This document shows, in pieces, positions 11,401 to 22,137 of a stretch of DNA of 64,000 nucleotides; within the stretch, counting starts at the first letter, position 1; every line of letters begins with the position of its first letter. The position numbers and the translations under genes were made by a program. The DNA is taken from assembly GCA_963922205.1 (NCBI GenBank), contig CAWUHX010000009.1, positions 1,798,001 through 1,862,000 of the forward strand. Direction: 5' to 3'. The notes beneath the pieces are model-generated. The model did no database searches and had not been told where the DNA came from. It was given only the letters and a program-made list of their open reading frames with translations. This DNA is from Romanomermis culicivorax (lineage: Eukaryota > Nematoda > Enoplea > Mermithida > Mermithidae).

Positions 11401-13166
11401 GTAATCCCATCCGAAGACCCGGGCGGTATGAACATTCGATAAAAAGAAAACAACAGCTTCAGGACGAATCGGCGTACCGCAAATCTCACAAGACAAAAAC
11501 ATCGGACGAACCAAGTACACGGCGTACGCCGCCACCCAGCACTTCGCGTGCTGAGCGCGGCCGAACGCCCAGTGAGCGCACCACTCGACGCCGTGAACAA
11601 CGCGATAAGCAAAGAACCCGCGAAGAAGCCGAACGCTCTTCGCACGCTACGTCAACGCCGAAACCCAAGCGCGATTCTTCTAAAACACACCACGAGTCCC
11701 ATTCTCGTGATGACCGCCACCGAAAAGAAACGAAACATACCCCAGCAACCGGCAGGGATAGCCGCCAACACGAACGCCGCGATGACGCACCGCCGCATCG
11801 TACTCAGAGCGAACAAACCCGTAAGGTGTACACAACGGGTTTTTACGAAGAACACTATCGCCATGGTTTCCGCCGTTCACCGACGAAATTGACCGACTAT
11901 ATTAGCCCATTGCACCGAGACGCCGAAATCCAGCGCCGCCTGGAAGCTCTAAAGAATCCGCCGAAAGATGAATTTAAAACTCCGCTCCCGCCACCTCCTA
12001 TGGACGTGGAGCCCGCAAAACCCTCGACTACGCCTACGGTAATGTCGCAGCCGCCCACGGCTCCGACAACCGCCATATCGACCACGGTAACCCACACCAC
12101 GTCGCTGCCGCCTACGGCCCCGACGTCGGCTCCGGTTCCTGCGGTCCAACAGCCGCATATGATCATCACCACCAAACCGGTCCTTGGAGTTCCGTTGCCA
12201 CCAAGTTCCGCGCCAGCAATCAAACCCCGGTTGCCTAGCGAGGCTAAGCGCTTGCCGAACTATACGCGTTTCCGTACTACCGATAAGCCGCATGCTGTTA
12301 CGATTGCCACGCCGGGCTATCCGCCACATATTGACCCGGCCGTTGAGTTTTTCTCACCGCGCACGATGCACGAGATGGTGCTGATCAATTTTTTCGGGCG
12401 CCTCCGCATTCACATCATTATGCCGGTGCACATACGCGCCACGAACGCTTCACTGGCGTTGTACCAATATTTCCGCGACCACTACCGCCCCTCGTACGTA
12501 GAACAGCAACCACCGATCTCGCACGCCGTTGCCACGGTAATATTGAAATGGGTCGCCAGTCTTTGGGCCGAGGAGCTCGGCGTCGTTGACGCCGTTCACA
12601 CCGCCCATTTGACGCTTTTTCTCTACGAAGCTCGCGGCCTGGACAATCCTTCGTGCCTGCTCCAAGCCTACAACACCGCTGTCGGACTCATCGACAGCTG
12701 GATGGCTTACCCAGACTACGCACCGTTTCCACAGCCGCCCGAACTCGCCGACGTCCGAAAACTTTATTTACAATACCATAGCGAGACGGATCGCCCCGCG
12801 CCCGTGCTGCGTCGGCACGATTTCTCTGCCCGGTGGAATCTTTTACCACCGCGACCGTTGCCGCCAACAGGGACGCCGTCCGACAAACCGTCGTTAATCG
12901 CGACTCAGTTACCAGCGCCAGGCGTTAACCCGCTATCGCCGCTCCCGCCTCAAACGTCAACTTCGTCGTCTCGCCGCCGGGATACCTCTGACTACGGTCG
13001 ATCCCACTATTCTCGTAGCTACCGCTTTGACGGCCACGAAGATCCATACGATCCCCACGGCTACCACATCGAACGCCAACGAGAAAGAGAACGAGAACGA
13101 GACCGCCGCGATCCGCCACGAAACCACCGTTCAGCGTCCGACACTCGTTATCGCCGCCGCCACTGA
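8484..13166 (+). CDS. A1 ORF2: DEDDy 3'-5' exonuclease-like protein
   Basis: 1560 codons, open throughout, first ATG after an in-frame stop. Residues about 74-280 read as an RNase D/WRN-type exonuclease fold: Exo I GFDTE (D81, E83), Exo [10 protein letters not shown] (D155/D156, compare GDQW in WRN) and Exo III YAALDAY (Y258, D262), with a [10 protein letters not shown] helix between II and III. This family removes nucleotides from 3' ends of RNA or DNA with two metal ions. Then come a lysine run near 391-400 (likely nuclear signal), an unassigned middle, a proline-rich part (about 700-1000), an Arg/Ser/Glu-rich stretch (about 1012-1090), a second folded-looking region (about 1250-1430) and an RE/RD/RS-rich tail (1492-1560). 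I see no signal peptide, membrane anchor or furin site, so it is not an envelope protein. Related sequence sits in A2 at the same place. Exonuclease assignment is fairly sure; activity and role are inferred. Confidence 0.8.
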   Translation: MSFIRRGVPCVTDEYHIRSCLENNVKRLTRVADLESWYISMYARPPNVLPPPIFLSPGSLGQALAVQPTPNFRGYTLVGFDTESISAADFKQFQCTVQMPADLTASSYPRYVQLAFPNGTMFVFETFTATPEDWTALFALVDGDHTIVVSFDGADDWAGIYALLGTQFRTDRQKKNKDPVVKAIHFDAYRVIRNIDISPSLYELARRIGFFPEKRTLKATVSAMWALDVSKLTLRFPHALRFFNNPATSFLQSDVLAYAALDAYYPLLLFLAFGRYGFIPEVYNAPALFPHDSLDAAEIDHLAEYVIATFHNVALSDVLPPDYANRIYPTTSQVALPAIMRDEVLSAYKFFMYDCTSSDHGRSFCLGTVPNGFKDVKSLTRTTHPKLLPVPKVPKKKKKKQKDEWNKSPDVSDDEDPALKPQSVFDDPKRLQAAVTSAMKSNLTHRIIELLNFPLSPIYKLAVRDRMPYNDPNLPPLPHEVEDLWTERVAADQPLRERTYNGTHYRYHPSTILNFLQIDGEWFRKLTTFMPLAALLASPCSAAEYAWVNDVLLRHAQSMTPDTRAVFYECMWYRSDGNPNSLLTTWMNRIPEREPSFSADSSTYICNRFALRPIVFDENFHMETSVEEVEIDENDYTANPHSRFHFYSTFIALIDHQNRLSFPAPVYAYPMPTTASVHTLTAEELLDRPTDVEVEPADDELLETPIFDLNIAKLPPSTDVSALPMVPAPSDITATATQINDFLKLTLDEISNIAPAPMDESTPVQPAAIDSETMTPEQMLTDIPEESMVDQSTSMDVASMEPAAAPITTAPAVDPRIYLVTPAVLPGPPLIATVAAARYSAPVRFSQQFISAPQWDALAAALTAHHFPPPPPGMLFPEHQWKDFPESLKEQIQQILVPQPTLIAPAPQVAQMAPAMAQPVTQLPAPLPPPVISQPQAIPQPPQPAILPPPTAPVDAQTPQAPSTSVPALDRYGNPIRRPGRYEHSIKRKQQLQDESAYRKSHKTKTSDEPSTRRTPPPSTSRAERGRTPSERTTRRREQRDKQRTREEAERSSHATSTPKPKRDSSKTHHESHSRDDRHRKETKHTPATGRDSRQHERRDDAPPHRTQSEQTRKVYTTGFYEEHYRHGFRRSPTKLTDYISPLHRDAEIQRRLEALKNPPKDEFKTPLPPPPMDVEPAKPSTTPTVMSQPPTAPTTAISTTVTHTTSLPPTAPTSAPVPAVQQPHMIITTKPVLGVPLPPSSAPAIKPRLPSEAKRLPNYTRFRTTDKPHAVTIATPGYPPHIDPAVEFFSPRTMHEMVLINFFGRLRIHIIMPVHIRATNASLALYQYFRDHYRPSYVEQQPPISHAVATVILKWVASLWAEELGVVDAVHTAHLTLFLYEARGLDNPSCLLQAYNTAVGLIDSWMAYPDYAPFPQPPELADVRKLYLQYHSETDRPAPVLRRHDFSARWNLLPPRPLPPTGTPSDKPSLIATQLPAPGVNPLSPLPPQTSTSSSRRRDTSDYGRSHYSRSYRFDGHEDPYDPHGYHIERQRERERERDRRDPPRNHRSASDTRYRRRH

Positions 13167-13583
13167 TCACGAGCTTTTGTACAGTAACTTTTACTTCTTT
13201 TTCGTTTTTGTTGTTTTCTTTTAACCTCATTTTCACACCGGTTGTTTATTTTCTAATCTCGTTCGTGCTTTATTATTTTGTACTAGTGATCCCAGCGCAC
13301 GTGCAGCCGACGCTGCAAACACACAGTAAGATGACCGCCGGTGGCCCGCTACACGCCCCCACTTGCCCCGTCTTTGTTCGTACACTTCGCCACCGGGCTT
13401 ATGGTCGCAGCCCCAAAAATCGGCTCAAACTACCCCAACAACTCCGCCGGCCCCGCTGTGTGACGCTGAAGACTCTTCGGCAACCCCGGTGATGGCCTGT
13501 AGTGGCGGAGCCCTTCCCCTTGCACGTTCTTTTCGGTATTTCTTGACGATCGCTTAGGGCGATCTACTGCAAGGGGGGAGGGG
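13167..13583 (+). other. 3' untranslated region and polypurine tract of A1
   Basis: 417 bp between the ORF2 stop and the 3' LTR. It ends in the purine run AAGGGGGGAGGGG (13571-13583) directly before the LTR, the plus-strand primer of LTR elements. No gene seen. Confidence 0.85.
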
Positions 13584-14162
13584 TGTTGTAGTGTGTTTTC
13601 CGCCGATTTTTTATTATTTGTCAAAACGCGTCACAGGCCCGCAGGTGGCAAGTGGAGAGAGCAACGCGGACCACCAGTGGCCATCTTACTGTAGCGCACG
13701 TCGGTACGCGTGCGCTGGTCTCTCTCTATTCATTATTCGTTACGTATACTTTACGTGTATTTTATTTTTCTTTACTAGTTGTGTGCCCCGCCGGCCACCA
13801 CTAGCACGCATTAGCCGCCTCCCACCACGCCTTTTTCGTCTTTGCTCGCCCGTGCGTGGGAGTAGATTTGTTATTATCATTTTATTTTCGTCTCGCCCAT
13901 AACGTTTTGGTCACGTAAGTTTTCGTACGTTTTTGTATAATAATAAATAGGTAGGAGAGTCCCTTTATTTTAGTAAGTGAGAAAAGAAGGGAGACAATTA
14001 AAGAAACTAGGTTTTCTTTAATTGTTGGGATAATTATTGTCGGGGTTTAAGTACTAGTAATTAAGTAATCGGGTAAACGCGGGCGTGGGACGCACGTACA
14101 TTAAGGCCGCAACCTTGGAATCCCAATCCTGCATCACCCCGACCGCAACACAAGATATAACA
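13584..14162 (+). repeat. 3' LTR of A1 (579 bp)
   Basis: Reads identical to 46-624 over its whole length. The TATA target duplication (14163-14166) follows immediately. Confidence 0.95.
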
Positions 14163-14438
14163 TATACATGAACCTACGACGTTTCACTACAATGTTGGGT
14201 TGCAACATTTGAAGCTTTTCCCATATTTGTTCGATTCCGCAAATATTTGAAACGCCAACGGCATCGCAAACGAAATAAGTCCGATTTTATATTATTTTTG
14301 GCCAAGTACTGTTGAAGAAGTTCCAATGTTGAAAGGTGATATCGGCCAACACTTGGAACTCTTGAAAATAGATGACAAAGTGGTGAAACAAATTATTGTG
14401 GGGATGACCCAACGCCTGGGGCCAAACACAGAAATGAT

Positions 14439-16733
14439 GTGGCACTAGCCACTCTCATCGCACAAGAACTGCAGGGCATGGCAAATAAAATGATGGACTA
14501 TATGTACAATCATTTCAACATTGTTCCGATAATTGTTGAAGACTCCAGAGCAAAGCGATCAGCCCAAGGAGACAACATCACCATGGAACAAAGCTACAAT
14601 GACAATTGTTGGTTTTTTGAGACCACTCGGTGTAAATGGGCAAGCTTATCTTTATGTGAACCTTTCCTTTTAACTACTTATAACAGTGACACAAATCTCC
14701 CAAGAATACGCCTTTTGGAAGAATCTGATGTGGATATAGAGATAGCTATCCAATCAAAGACAGATCAAGAAACTGAGGATGCAGCAGGCCGCGACTACAC
14801 ATGAAGACAACATGAATTCCAAGCAGCCCAAGGTACTGCACCATCATTGCCCACAGTATCCCCTAAATCTCAATTGGATAAGTTTTTGGAAACAGTTGCA
14901 TCCCAGGCCTCCTCCAATGAATATATTTGGGGCACTGAGTTGACCAGTCAGGATGTGTATGGTCTGGAGACCACCACAACTGGCAAAGAAACTATGGAAC
15001 AACAAATTACGTTGACACAACGAAAGCCTGAAATGGCCCACAAAAGTGATAAAGCCCAAAAACCCACAGTGGTTAATGTGGAAGAAACACCACCACCTCT
15101 GCAAACAACTACAGTGGTCGAAGAAAGCAAAGAAAGTGATTATGTAATGGAAATAGAAGACAAAATTTCCTCCATTTCAGACCAAGAAATAGCTACAGAA
15201 TCAAGACCGCCATGAATCAATCATCCACAAATCCAAAGGACTATGGAAAAATCCACTCTGATGGATATTGAACAAAACATGATAATTGCCGCAAGCTTTG
15301 GGAACATCCATCCCACTGCTGCTCGACAAAGTTCACTGGCAATATCTATATGTTCAATGGCAACTCAACCATTTCAATGATCACAACTGCAGCCAGCACC
15401 CACAGGCGTGTGGAGACCCGTATGCTGTACTTTTCCTGCGCCGCAAATTGTCCAACTGATACCGCAGTATCGACCGCAAACACCTCCTCTGAACTGTCAG
15501 CAATGTGTGTTAGACTTGCAATGTCAGCAAGAAGTGCGACTTTTAGAATTAGTGCATGTCAATTTGCCAGTTATGTTAGCCAATCCGCTGACTTCTCAAG
15601 CTCAGCCCACTATTCAGGCTCCATCATCGCAAAGTTTATCAACATCCAATTCAACTATTATTCTGCCAACTACGGAAGCATCACAATTACCGCCACCACC
15701 ATTGCAGTTCCAATCGCAAGCAGGAATGCAAATGAATACAGAATGCACTCAAAAATGCTGAGAACACAAATATGAAGAGGCAAAAGTGAGAAAAGCACAA
15801 ATTGATCAACAACTAGCTCTTATTCAGCCATCAGGAACCAGTGTGCAGGCCCAAAAAGAAGCTGAAGACGAAATGGGGGATCATGCCTTAATAGCCCATT
15901 TATATGATCAACCACCAGGACCTACCTCCTTGAAAACTGTGGCCGCACAAGAATTTTTAGCAGCCGTTATGTTACTGTTATCAGAGGAACAACTTGCTGA
16001 AATTCAGCAAGCCCTTATCCAAATTTACAACTCTAACAATTACCACTTTGAAGTAATGCAATTGCAACATGGTGCTTTTGCCAGTTATGGTAATTACTCT
16101 ATGCAATGATTGACGAGTGAATTGTGGTTACAGATGGAACAGTTTATTCACAATTGGTTCTGCAAATGGCCACCAACGTCAGCATTGATGGGAACAAATT
16201 TATTGATGGCATTATTGTTACACAAAGTCACTCATGCCGCCCGTACACCCCAGCAAATTTGGTCTAATTATCAACATGCAGAACATTTCATGCCAAATTA
16301 TCTTAGATCCGCTGCCCAATAGGGCAAATATTCAGAGTTATTAGAACAAATTCAGAGCATGCATCAAAACGAATATGAAAGAATAGTGAACGCCATAAAA
16401 GATTGCGACCAGGTCATTTTGCTGGAAAAAACAATGAATCCACCCGTGGTTAGTTGGGTGGGGGGGGGGGGCAAACGTACTTCCCATTATACAATCACTC
16501 CATCCTCTAACCAGCGGGACTGCCAACAATCTTCAGATAAGCAGCGTCAAAGTAAAGACCGCTGCAAACCCTCTAAAAGGGGATATTACCATGACCACAG
16601 CTCTCATTATATGCCGCACAAACACTCTCCCCACTTGCCTTCTCCATCTCCGCCACCACCACAAATAAAAGTTACCATCAATCGCACCTACATTCCTGGT
16701 TCTGTAGTAGACTACCGCCGCAAATGCCAGTGA
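14439..16733 (+). pseudogene. Broken ORF2-like region of element D
   Basis: A run of open pieces on the plus strand totalling about 2.3 kb, rich in Gln, Thr and Pro in the middle (about 15060-15760), with a helical Leu/Gln-rich part (about 15790-16320) and a His/Ser/Arg/Pro-rich end with a PSPPPP stretch (about 16560-16730). I recognise no catalytic domain. Position just before a 3' noncoding part, polypurine tract and LTR, plus the composition, suggest the C-terminal half of an ORF2 like that of A1. This is an inference from layout and style, not from a firm alignment. Confidence 0.45.
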
Positions 16734-17795
16734 TATGTGATGATATAAAAAAAAATTGTGCATTTATGTTGTATGTAATTTGTTTTTCGCCTAGTTTTTC
16801 TAGTTTTCTAGATCGGAATTTCAACTATCTCAGTTATGATTACATAATGTTCCGGTTTATTTACCTTTGATTGTGATTCCAAAGACATTCCCAAATCTCG
16901 TACTCAGTGCCCCAATATTGTGCTATTTTATACCAAACAATTCGAATTTGCGATTTTTGTGTTTATCTTATTGGCCTTACGAACACGATCTGAATTTGTG
17001 CCTTTGATCATGCGGTGATCATATTACGTGTCACTTTATCGTAGTGATACAAACTTTATCGTTTTGTGGAACTTGGGCCGTTAGATGATTATTTCGTCGT
17101 ATTAAAATTGTTCATTTTTGAATTTGTCAGAGGACGAAGAAACTCTATGTAATAGAACATTTCACCGATCTTTGCCAGCATCGAATGCCAGTATGGCCTA
17201 TGATGTTTGTTTTCTCTTTTTCTTTCCGTATTTCAAAAATTATCTTGTTACTTATCATCATTTTCAAACTTTTAAAATATCAAAATCAAAATCTTTTGTA
17301 TTAATATTTTCTAAATATTAAATTGAATGTGTGAGGAGGTACTCCTCAAATTGTTTTTACATTTTTTGCCCAAATGTATCAGTTCAGGGTTTTTAAGTTA
17401 GGTCCCCAGAGTAACCACATTTTCAATTTTAATTCTCCCCTTTTTCCAAAACACTAAACAAAAAAGGGACTAACGCCCCCTATTATTGTTCATCTTTTCC
17501 TTCATTCCCCTTTCTTATTTTTGTCCAAACTCAGGGGCTCTCAGCAGCCTGTAGGGTGGCTGGCCTTGGGGGTCACCATGTAGTGGTGATTAGTCCCCCG
17601 GGGTCTTTGTGGCCTAAGTATTTGGCATCTGGTGACACCCCGAAGCCCATTTTTTATCCGTCCTTGTGACATTCTCCTCTGAAATGGATTCCCACTCTTC
17701 CACCTCCTTCCTCCTTTTCCTCCACCTCGAGCTTCATCCTTATTTTTCTTCTTGTTCTGCCTTAGTCACATTTTGTTTCCCCCAGGGGGGAGGGG
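16734..17795 (+). other. 3' noncoding part of element D, with polypurine tract
   Basis: About 1.06 kb with no gene. The last bases (AGGGGGGAGGGG, 17784-17795) are a polypurine tract much like that of A1, followed at once by TGTAG, the first bases of an LTR. Confidence 0.6.
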
Positions 17796-18160
17796 TGTAG
17801 TATACCACACTCAGCTAAACCGATACTATCAACTTTCAATTATTTATTTACAGTAAACAATAAAATATAAACACATTCATAGTAAACCACCACTCTTGTA
17901 TATATTTATTTTCATTCGTTTTGTTTGCGTTAAACTTTGCATAACCTTTTTCGTATTAATTTGGCCAAAAAGGCAAACGTTTTTGTTAGTTAGTTCGAAA
18001 AAAAGGAAATTGTCTCAAAGAAAACGTATGTTGGGGACTCGCCTATTGTTTGTTGTTGATTAATCTCACCATCTCTTTATCACTGGCTACCTGACCCCCG
18101 ACTCCATCCAAGATCTGAACTGGTCCCTCCCACCTCCACAACCACTTTCACAGATCTTTC
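17796..18160 (+). repeat. LTR start of element D (incomplete)
   Basis: Begins TGTAGTATACC just after a polypurine tract. AT-rich. The far end is not seen; a microsatellite and a transposon fragment follow. The segment 19466-20069, which ends in ACAACA before a primer-site-like sequence, could be the other end of the same LTR, split by later insertions. That is unproved. Confidence 0.45.
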
Positions 18161-18325
18161 AATTACATTACATTATGTTACATTACAATACATTACATTA
18201 CATTATTTTACATTATTTTACATTAGGTTACATTACATTACATTACATCATGTTCATTACATTACGTTACATTACATTACATTATATTTACATTACGTTA
18301 CACTACATTACAATACAATACACCA
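18160..18325. repeat. (CATTA)n microsatellite
   Basis: Imperfect pentanucleotide array of CATTA/TTACA units over about 165 bp, with occasional single-base changes. No gene. Confidence 0.9.
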
Positions 18326-18381
18326 TTCTACTAATAAATCATATAGAAAATTAATGCAGATTCCTTTGCCATATATATTGG

Positions 18382-19004
18382 ACTAGTTTATTAGAAAATG
18401 CCCTGAAGGATCAGAAAAAAGAATATACTTGCTTGGATAGTTGCCAAGCCAGAAAGAGCAGTGGACCAGACTTTTGAGAACTTGGGTTGAAATTAGAAAA
18501 AAACACTTTTGCTATATTGGATTTTCATTCTTTCTTGAAGAAAAATTTTCCATGTGTGCGAAAAAGGACATTCTGCAGCATCATGCATTTTGTCCTTCTC
18601 CTGACATCAACTACAGTAACATTTTTTTATACGAAAATTATATGCACATGACCTCAAATTCAAAGAAATGGAAAACCAATAGCATTCTAACCCCTAACTG
18701 ATTCAAAACTTCTGCCTCTCACACTAGCTGAAAAAAGGCGAGGGTGGCATATTATAGTCATTTTCAGAACTATAAAGAAACCTGAGATTGGTTGCACTAA
18801 CCCAACATGAGGATAACCTCAACATCGGGATTAAATTGATGATCCTGAATTTGAGATAATCACAGTGTTCAAATTATTTTCTTCCAGTGCACAAATGATA
18901 CTCACTTCAGGATTAACTAAAACTGAGGTTTAAGTTCGAGTTTGGAAATTGCAAACATTTTTATGTTTATTTGCTTTAGAGATAAGAAAATTATGTGAAA
19001 ATGT
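18382..19004 (+). mobile_element. Truncated copy of the ACTAGTTTATTAG inverted-repeat transposon
   Basis: Starts ACTAGTTTATTAGAAAATGC and matches the full copy at 55447-56536 over its first roughly 600 bases at modest divergence. Similarity ends near 19004 and the right inverted repeat is missing. No transposase frame; non-autonomous. It is the older of the two copies. Confidence 0.8.
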
Positions 19005-19465
19005 TATTGCAACCTGACACCTTGAGCTGGGGACAATTTCGACATCAAGCTTGTTTTAATCCTGATGACATTCAAATTATACCAAACTTAGGATCAAAAC
19101 GAATCGCCTTTTTGCTCGAGATTATCTTGAGCTTGAGCTTGGACCCCTTTATTTCAACTGGGCCTTGGTTACAGTTATTGGGCATCAATCTGCAAATGGG
19201 AGAACAGGGTAAAGCATACAAAAAGCTGCTCATTCAGTCATCCCATATTAGGGGTGTGCGCCAAATTCTGTACCTTTTTATCCTCGACTATACTGTCTTT
19301 CCCATGGCAACAGTACCACTTTTCTGAAAGCAGGACCGGAGCAACAGGGATGAGTGAAATTGCTTTTTGTCTGTGTCAGAGGGTCAATTCCTCTGACCTT
19401 TAGTCCTCTATTTATTATCATTTGATTTCTAAACTTCTTTGTTGCTGAAGTAGGTTCACTTCTCA
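19005..19465. other. No recognisable feature
   Basis: A 110-codon open stretch occurs here on the plus strand but has no recognisable domain and no other support. The sequence could be the unmatched remainder of the transposon fragment to its left, or LTR sequence. Confidence 0.4.
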
Positions 19466-20069
19466 TTAGGTAAACAAATTTTTCAAAACAATTTGTGCTA
19501 TACTATTTTTGATACAAAAAATAAATGGACAAAGATGTTTTGCATAACATTGTACAGTTATTGTTTGGCACCACTTGCTGTTTTTCTTCATTCCGAGAAT
19601 TTGTTTAGTTTGTTTACACCAGTTTTTGTTTTGGCCTCTCTGACACATTATCATTCTGTGATTAGTATTGTAGCATCCTACGCTGACTGCATTTGCTCTC
19701 AAAGTTCCCTTTTGGTATTAGTGTGTGATCTGTTGGACATTGTTTGTTGTCCATGAGTGAGCTTTCCTTCTGGTCAGATTTTCTACTTTATTTTCCAAGT
19801 AGGAGGTTTAGGAGGCTCAAGGTCTTGTTTCTGGGTGTCTGTTGCTCTTGGCACTGACCATGGTGTTTGGTCCATCATGGCATTCTTTGTATTTTCTAAC
19901 CTGTATTGCGTTTTGTTTAATAATAATTCTCTAGTTTCACAACCATCTTGAGTCAGTTCTGCCTCTTATCTCTGTCTTGCCTGGTTAGCATTAGGAGTAG
20001 AACTAAGTAGGGATCTCCCAAGAACCGAAGCTAGGTAGCCACAATATATGTGCCATCATAATTACAACA
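19466..20069 (+). repeat. Putative 5' LTR region of element B
   Basis: AT-rich, with an AATAAA near 19519, ending AATTACAACA (20069) one base before a primer-binding-like TGGTGACTTG. The same end style (ACA, one spacer base, TGGTGAC) is seen in the A family. The left boundary is uncertain; the start given is only a working limit. Confidence 0.5.
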
Positions 20070-20070
20070 T

Positions 20071-20088
20071 TGGTGACTTGTGAAGCTA
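20071..20088 (+). other. Putative primer-binding site of element B
   Basis: TGGTGACTTGTGAAGCTA, one base after the LTR end. It shares the first seven bases with the A-family site and then differs, so the primer tRNA may differ too. Confidence 0.45.
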
Positions 20089-21085
20089 CGAAGGCAAAGA
20101 TTGATGAAAAATTTGCAAAAGCCGAACTCAGGAATACAGAAGCAACCCTTGCAATGATTGAAATCAACATTGTTGACATTGGAATTGAGTAAAGAATATT
20201 TCAAGAAACGAATGGCTAATATGGACAAAACAGTTGACGAGGTTGGGAGGAAATTTATAAATTCAGTTGAAGATACAGATCAGGCTGCAGACTTAGATGC
20301 AGGCAATCAGATGAATCAAATTACGCAAACTTCTTCTGATTCCTCCTCTTTTGATAAAATTAATCCTCAGACAGAAATGAATTATTTATCATCATTGAAC
20401 TCATGACTTATGCGGACCATAAGCAAAATAGACACAAAGATGGACATTGAAGTGAAAGCGCCAAAAGAAATCAAAAGAATGAAGAAAGGACATATTCAGG
20501 ATGTAGCCACTCTGGCCATCCTTGAATTGGACCAATGTACAAATGCTGTAAATATAGAATGAACAAAGGCCATAGTGGGGGAACAAGAAATACTAGATCA
20601 ATTGATGCGTGAAAGAGCGGAAAGAATATTGCCAGAAGAAAAGTTTCGAGAATTGGAACAACAAAATGGGAAGAAAATAATGGATGAAGTTGAGAAACAA
20701 ATGTGAGAACTCTTGAAGAAAACTGAAAGAAAGACTGAAGAAAAAGTAGTAAATCAACTAGATACAGATATACTTCCATCTGAATCAGTCACAGACCATT
20801 TAGATAGAAGTTTTGAGAGGATACTCAACTGGTTCAAGAATCATGTGGCCCAAGCATAGAATGCCCATCTGAGAAATTTGAATGAAGATCTAACCTCAAT
20901 GTCATGGCATATAACAAGAGAAATTTCTCAAGTATTGTTAAATTTGCCATCAAATCAAACAGAATATTTTCAATATCAAGAGGACCCTGAAAAATGAATA
21001 AAAATTATCTTAAGTTGGATGAAGAACAAGGAAATATCAGACTAAATGGAGGCCATGGAGATACTAAATTTTTTTACATGTTTAA

Positions 21086-21500
21086 GACATGATTTCTGAG
21101 AGATTCTACCTTTTTTTACATAGGCCTATGATAAGTTGAAAATTAATCATACCTCAAAATCAGATATTTTGGGTAGTTTCGTGCGCTGAGTTTCATGGTA
21201 CCATTCGTTTTGCTTGTAAACAAAAATTCGCACTGCTACAGTATGCCAAAGTTTGAAAATTGGTGATTTTTTTGCATTTTTCAGTGGTCTTGCTAGGCAA
21301 GCGATATTTCGAGATCCGTTTAATCTTATTTGATGGATGAATATTCATTTTGTAGAGGAGAGAATAAGCTCTCTTTTGGTGTATTATTTACAGTAAATAA
21401 TTGCATATTACACTTTTTCATAAAGTTTAAAGTGTCAAAAATGAGCCATCAAAATTGAAAAAATTTCGTTTATGGGCACTCCCGAGCACCTTCCCATCCC
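21086..21500 (+). repeat. Left terminal inverted repeat of the TTAA transposon
   Basis: Pairs with 23372-23780 in reverse complement. One short extra stretch near 21110 sets the arms apart; the rest agrees closely. The start of the zinc-finger frame (21472) lies within the inner end of this repeat. Confidence 0.85.
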
Positions 21501-22137
21501 AGAGAATAAAGATGCTACGGAACCAGCCCAGGCTGATTTAAGCCAAGACAATATGTTCAGTTGTCCAGAAGAAGGTTGCATTATGTCATTTGCAAGGCAT
21601 GGAAACCTGCTACGCCATCTTCTAGCAGACCGACATCAGTTGGCACCTCAGTATCTTAGCCTAAAGGATGCTGCAATACAAAGCTACAGTGACCATCTCG
21701 AATCAGTTAGATTAACACCTGAAATGCCTGAGATGCAAGAAGCATTGCAAGGATTCTATGAAAATGAAATATCTGAACCAATGCCCAAAGGATGGGCATT
21801 GAGGAAGAATCGCCCTTGTTATCCATTAAAACCAAATCAAAGATGCTTTCTCCTGTCAAGGTTTGAAGAGGGCATTGCTAGACGACAGAAGTTTGATTCC
21901 AACATTATTGCCCAAGAGATGTGACGTGGTAATATTTTCAGCAAGGATGATTTCCTGACGCCCCAGCAGATACAAAGTTTCTGGTCTCGAGAAGCAGCCC
22001 CCCGACGTAATGACATTGATACTTATTATGTTGAAGAAAATGTGGATGAAGTATGTGAAGATGAAGATGCATTGGAAGACCCTGCATTCTATGATTCTCA
22101 TTTAGAGTTTGAAAGTAATTTGTTGGATAGTGACTGA
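21472..22137 (+). pseudogene. C2H2 zinc-finger protein carried by the TTAA transposon
   Basis: ATG at 21472; 150 codons to a TGA at 21922, and the same frame then runs on as sensible protein to a second TGA at 22135. One C2H2 finger near residues 31-52 (CPEEGC...HLLADRH: C-x4-C-x12-H-x5-H). The later part has a GWALRKNR stretch, a helical region and, past the first TGA, FLTPQQIQSFWSR, which looks like a homeodomain-like or DNA-binding helix, then an acidic tail (DEVCEDEDALED). From memory, similar finger-plus-QI.SFxSR proteins occur in invertebrate genomes; I cannot search. The internal TGA (probably from CGA) means this copy is a near-intact pseudogene. Role unknown: an accessory DNA-binding protein of the transposon or a captured host gene. 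Confidence 0.6.

Larger units (their letters stand above)
46..14162 (+). mobile_element. Gypsy-type LTR retrotransposon, copy A1, looks whole
   Basis: A 14.1-kb element bounded by two 579-bp LTRs that read as identical by eye, with a 4-bp TATA target duplication. In order it holds: 5' LTR, primer-binding site, one long gag-pol frame (761-7489), a 0.99-kb spacer, a second long frame (8484-13166), a polypurine tract and the 3' LTR. The order protease-RT-RNase H-integrase places it in Gypsy/Ty3 (Metaviridae-like). No break was seen in either frame. Identical LTRs mean a very recent insertion. Two relatives lie in this window: A2 (38811-50975, old and broken) and A3 (from 62109, broken). The second frame is unusual because it carries an RNase D-like exonuclease domain where errantiviruses have env. 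Confidence 0.95.
14163..18160 (+). mobile_element. Older LTR retroelement D, 3' part, broken
   Basis: Low-CpG sequence with several open pieces on the plus strand (14439-16733), a 1-kb 3' noncoding part, a polypurine tract (17784-17795) and the start of an LTR (17796 on, TGTAGTATACC). A1 sits inside it, so its 5' part would lie left of the window. No RT or integrase is visible here. The coding pieces resemble the second frame of the A family in style (glutamine/proline-rich, then a His/Ser/Arg-rich end), so this is probably the ORF2 end of a distant Gypsy relative. Perhaps six to ten breaks. Clearly older than A1. Confidence 0.6.

Noticed and set aside
8484-13166. ORF2 as an envelope protein
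   Set aside because: Position fits env, but there is no signal peptide, membrane segment, cleavage site or fusion peptide, and the nuclease motifs explain the N-terminal part better.
18995-19327. 110-codon open frame
   Set aside because: No similarity to anything recognised and it begins inside a transposon fragment.
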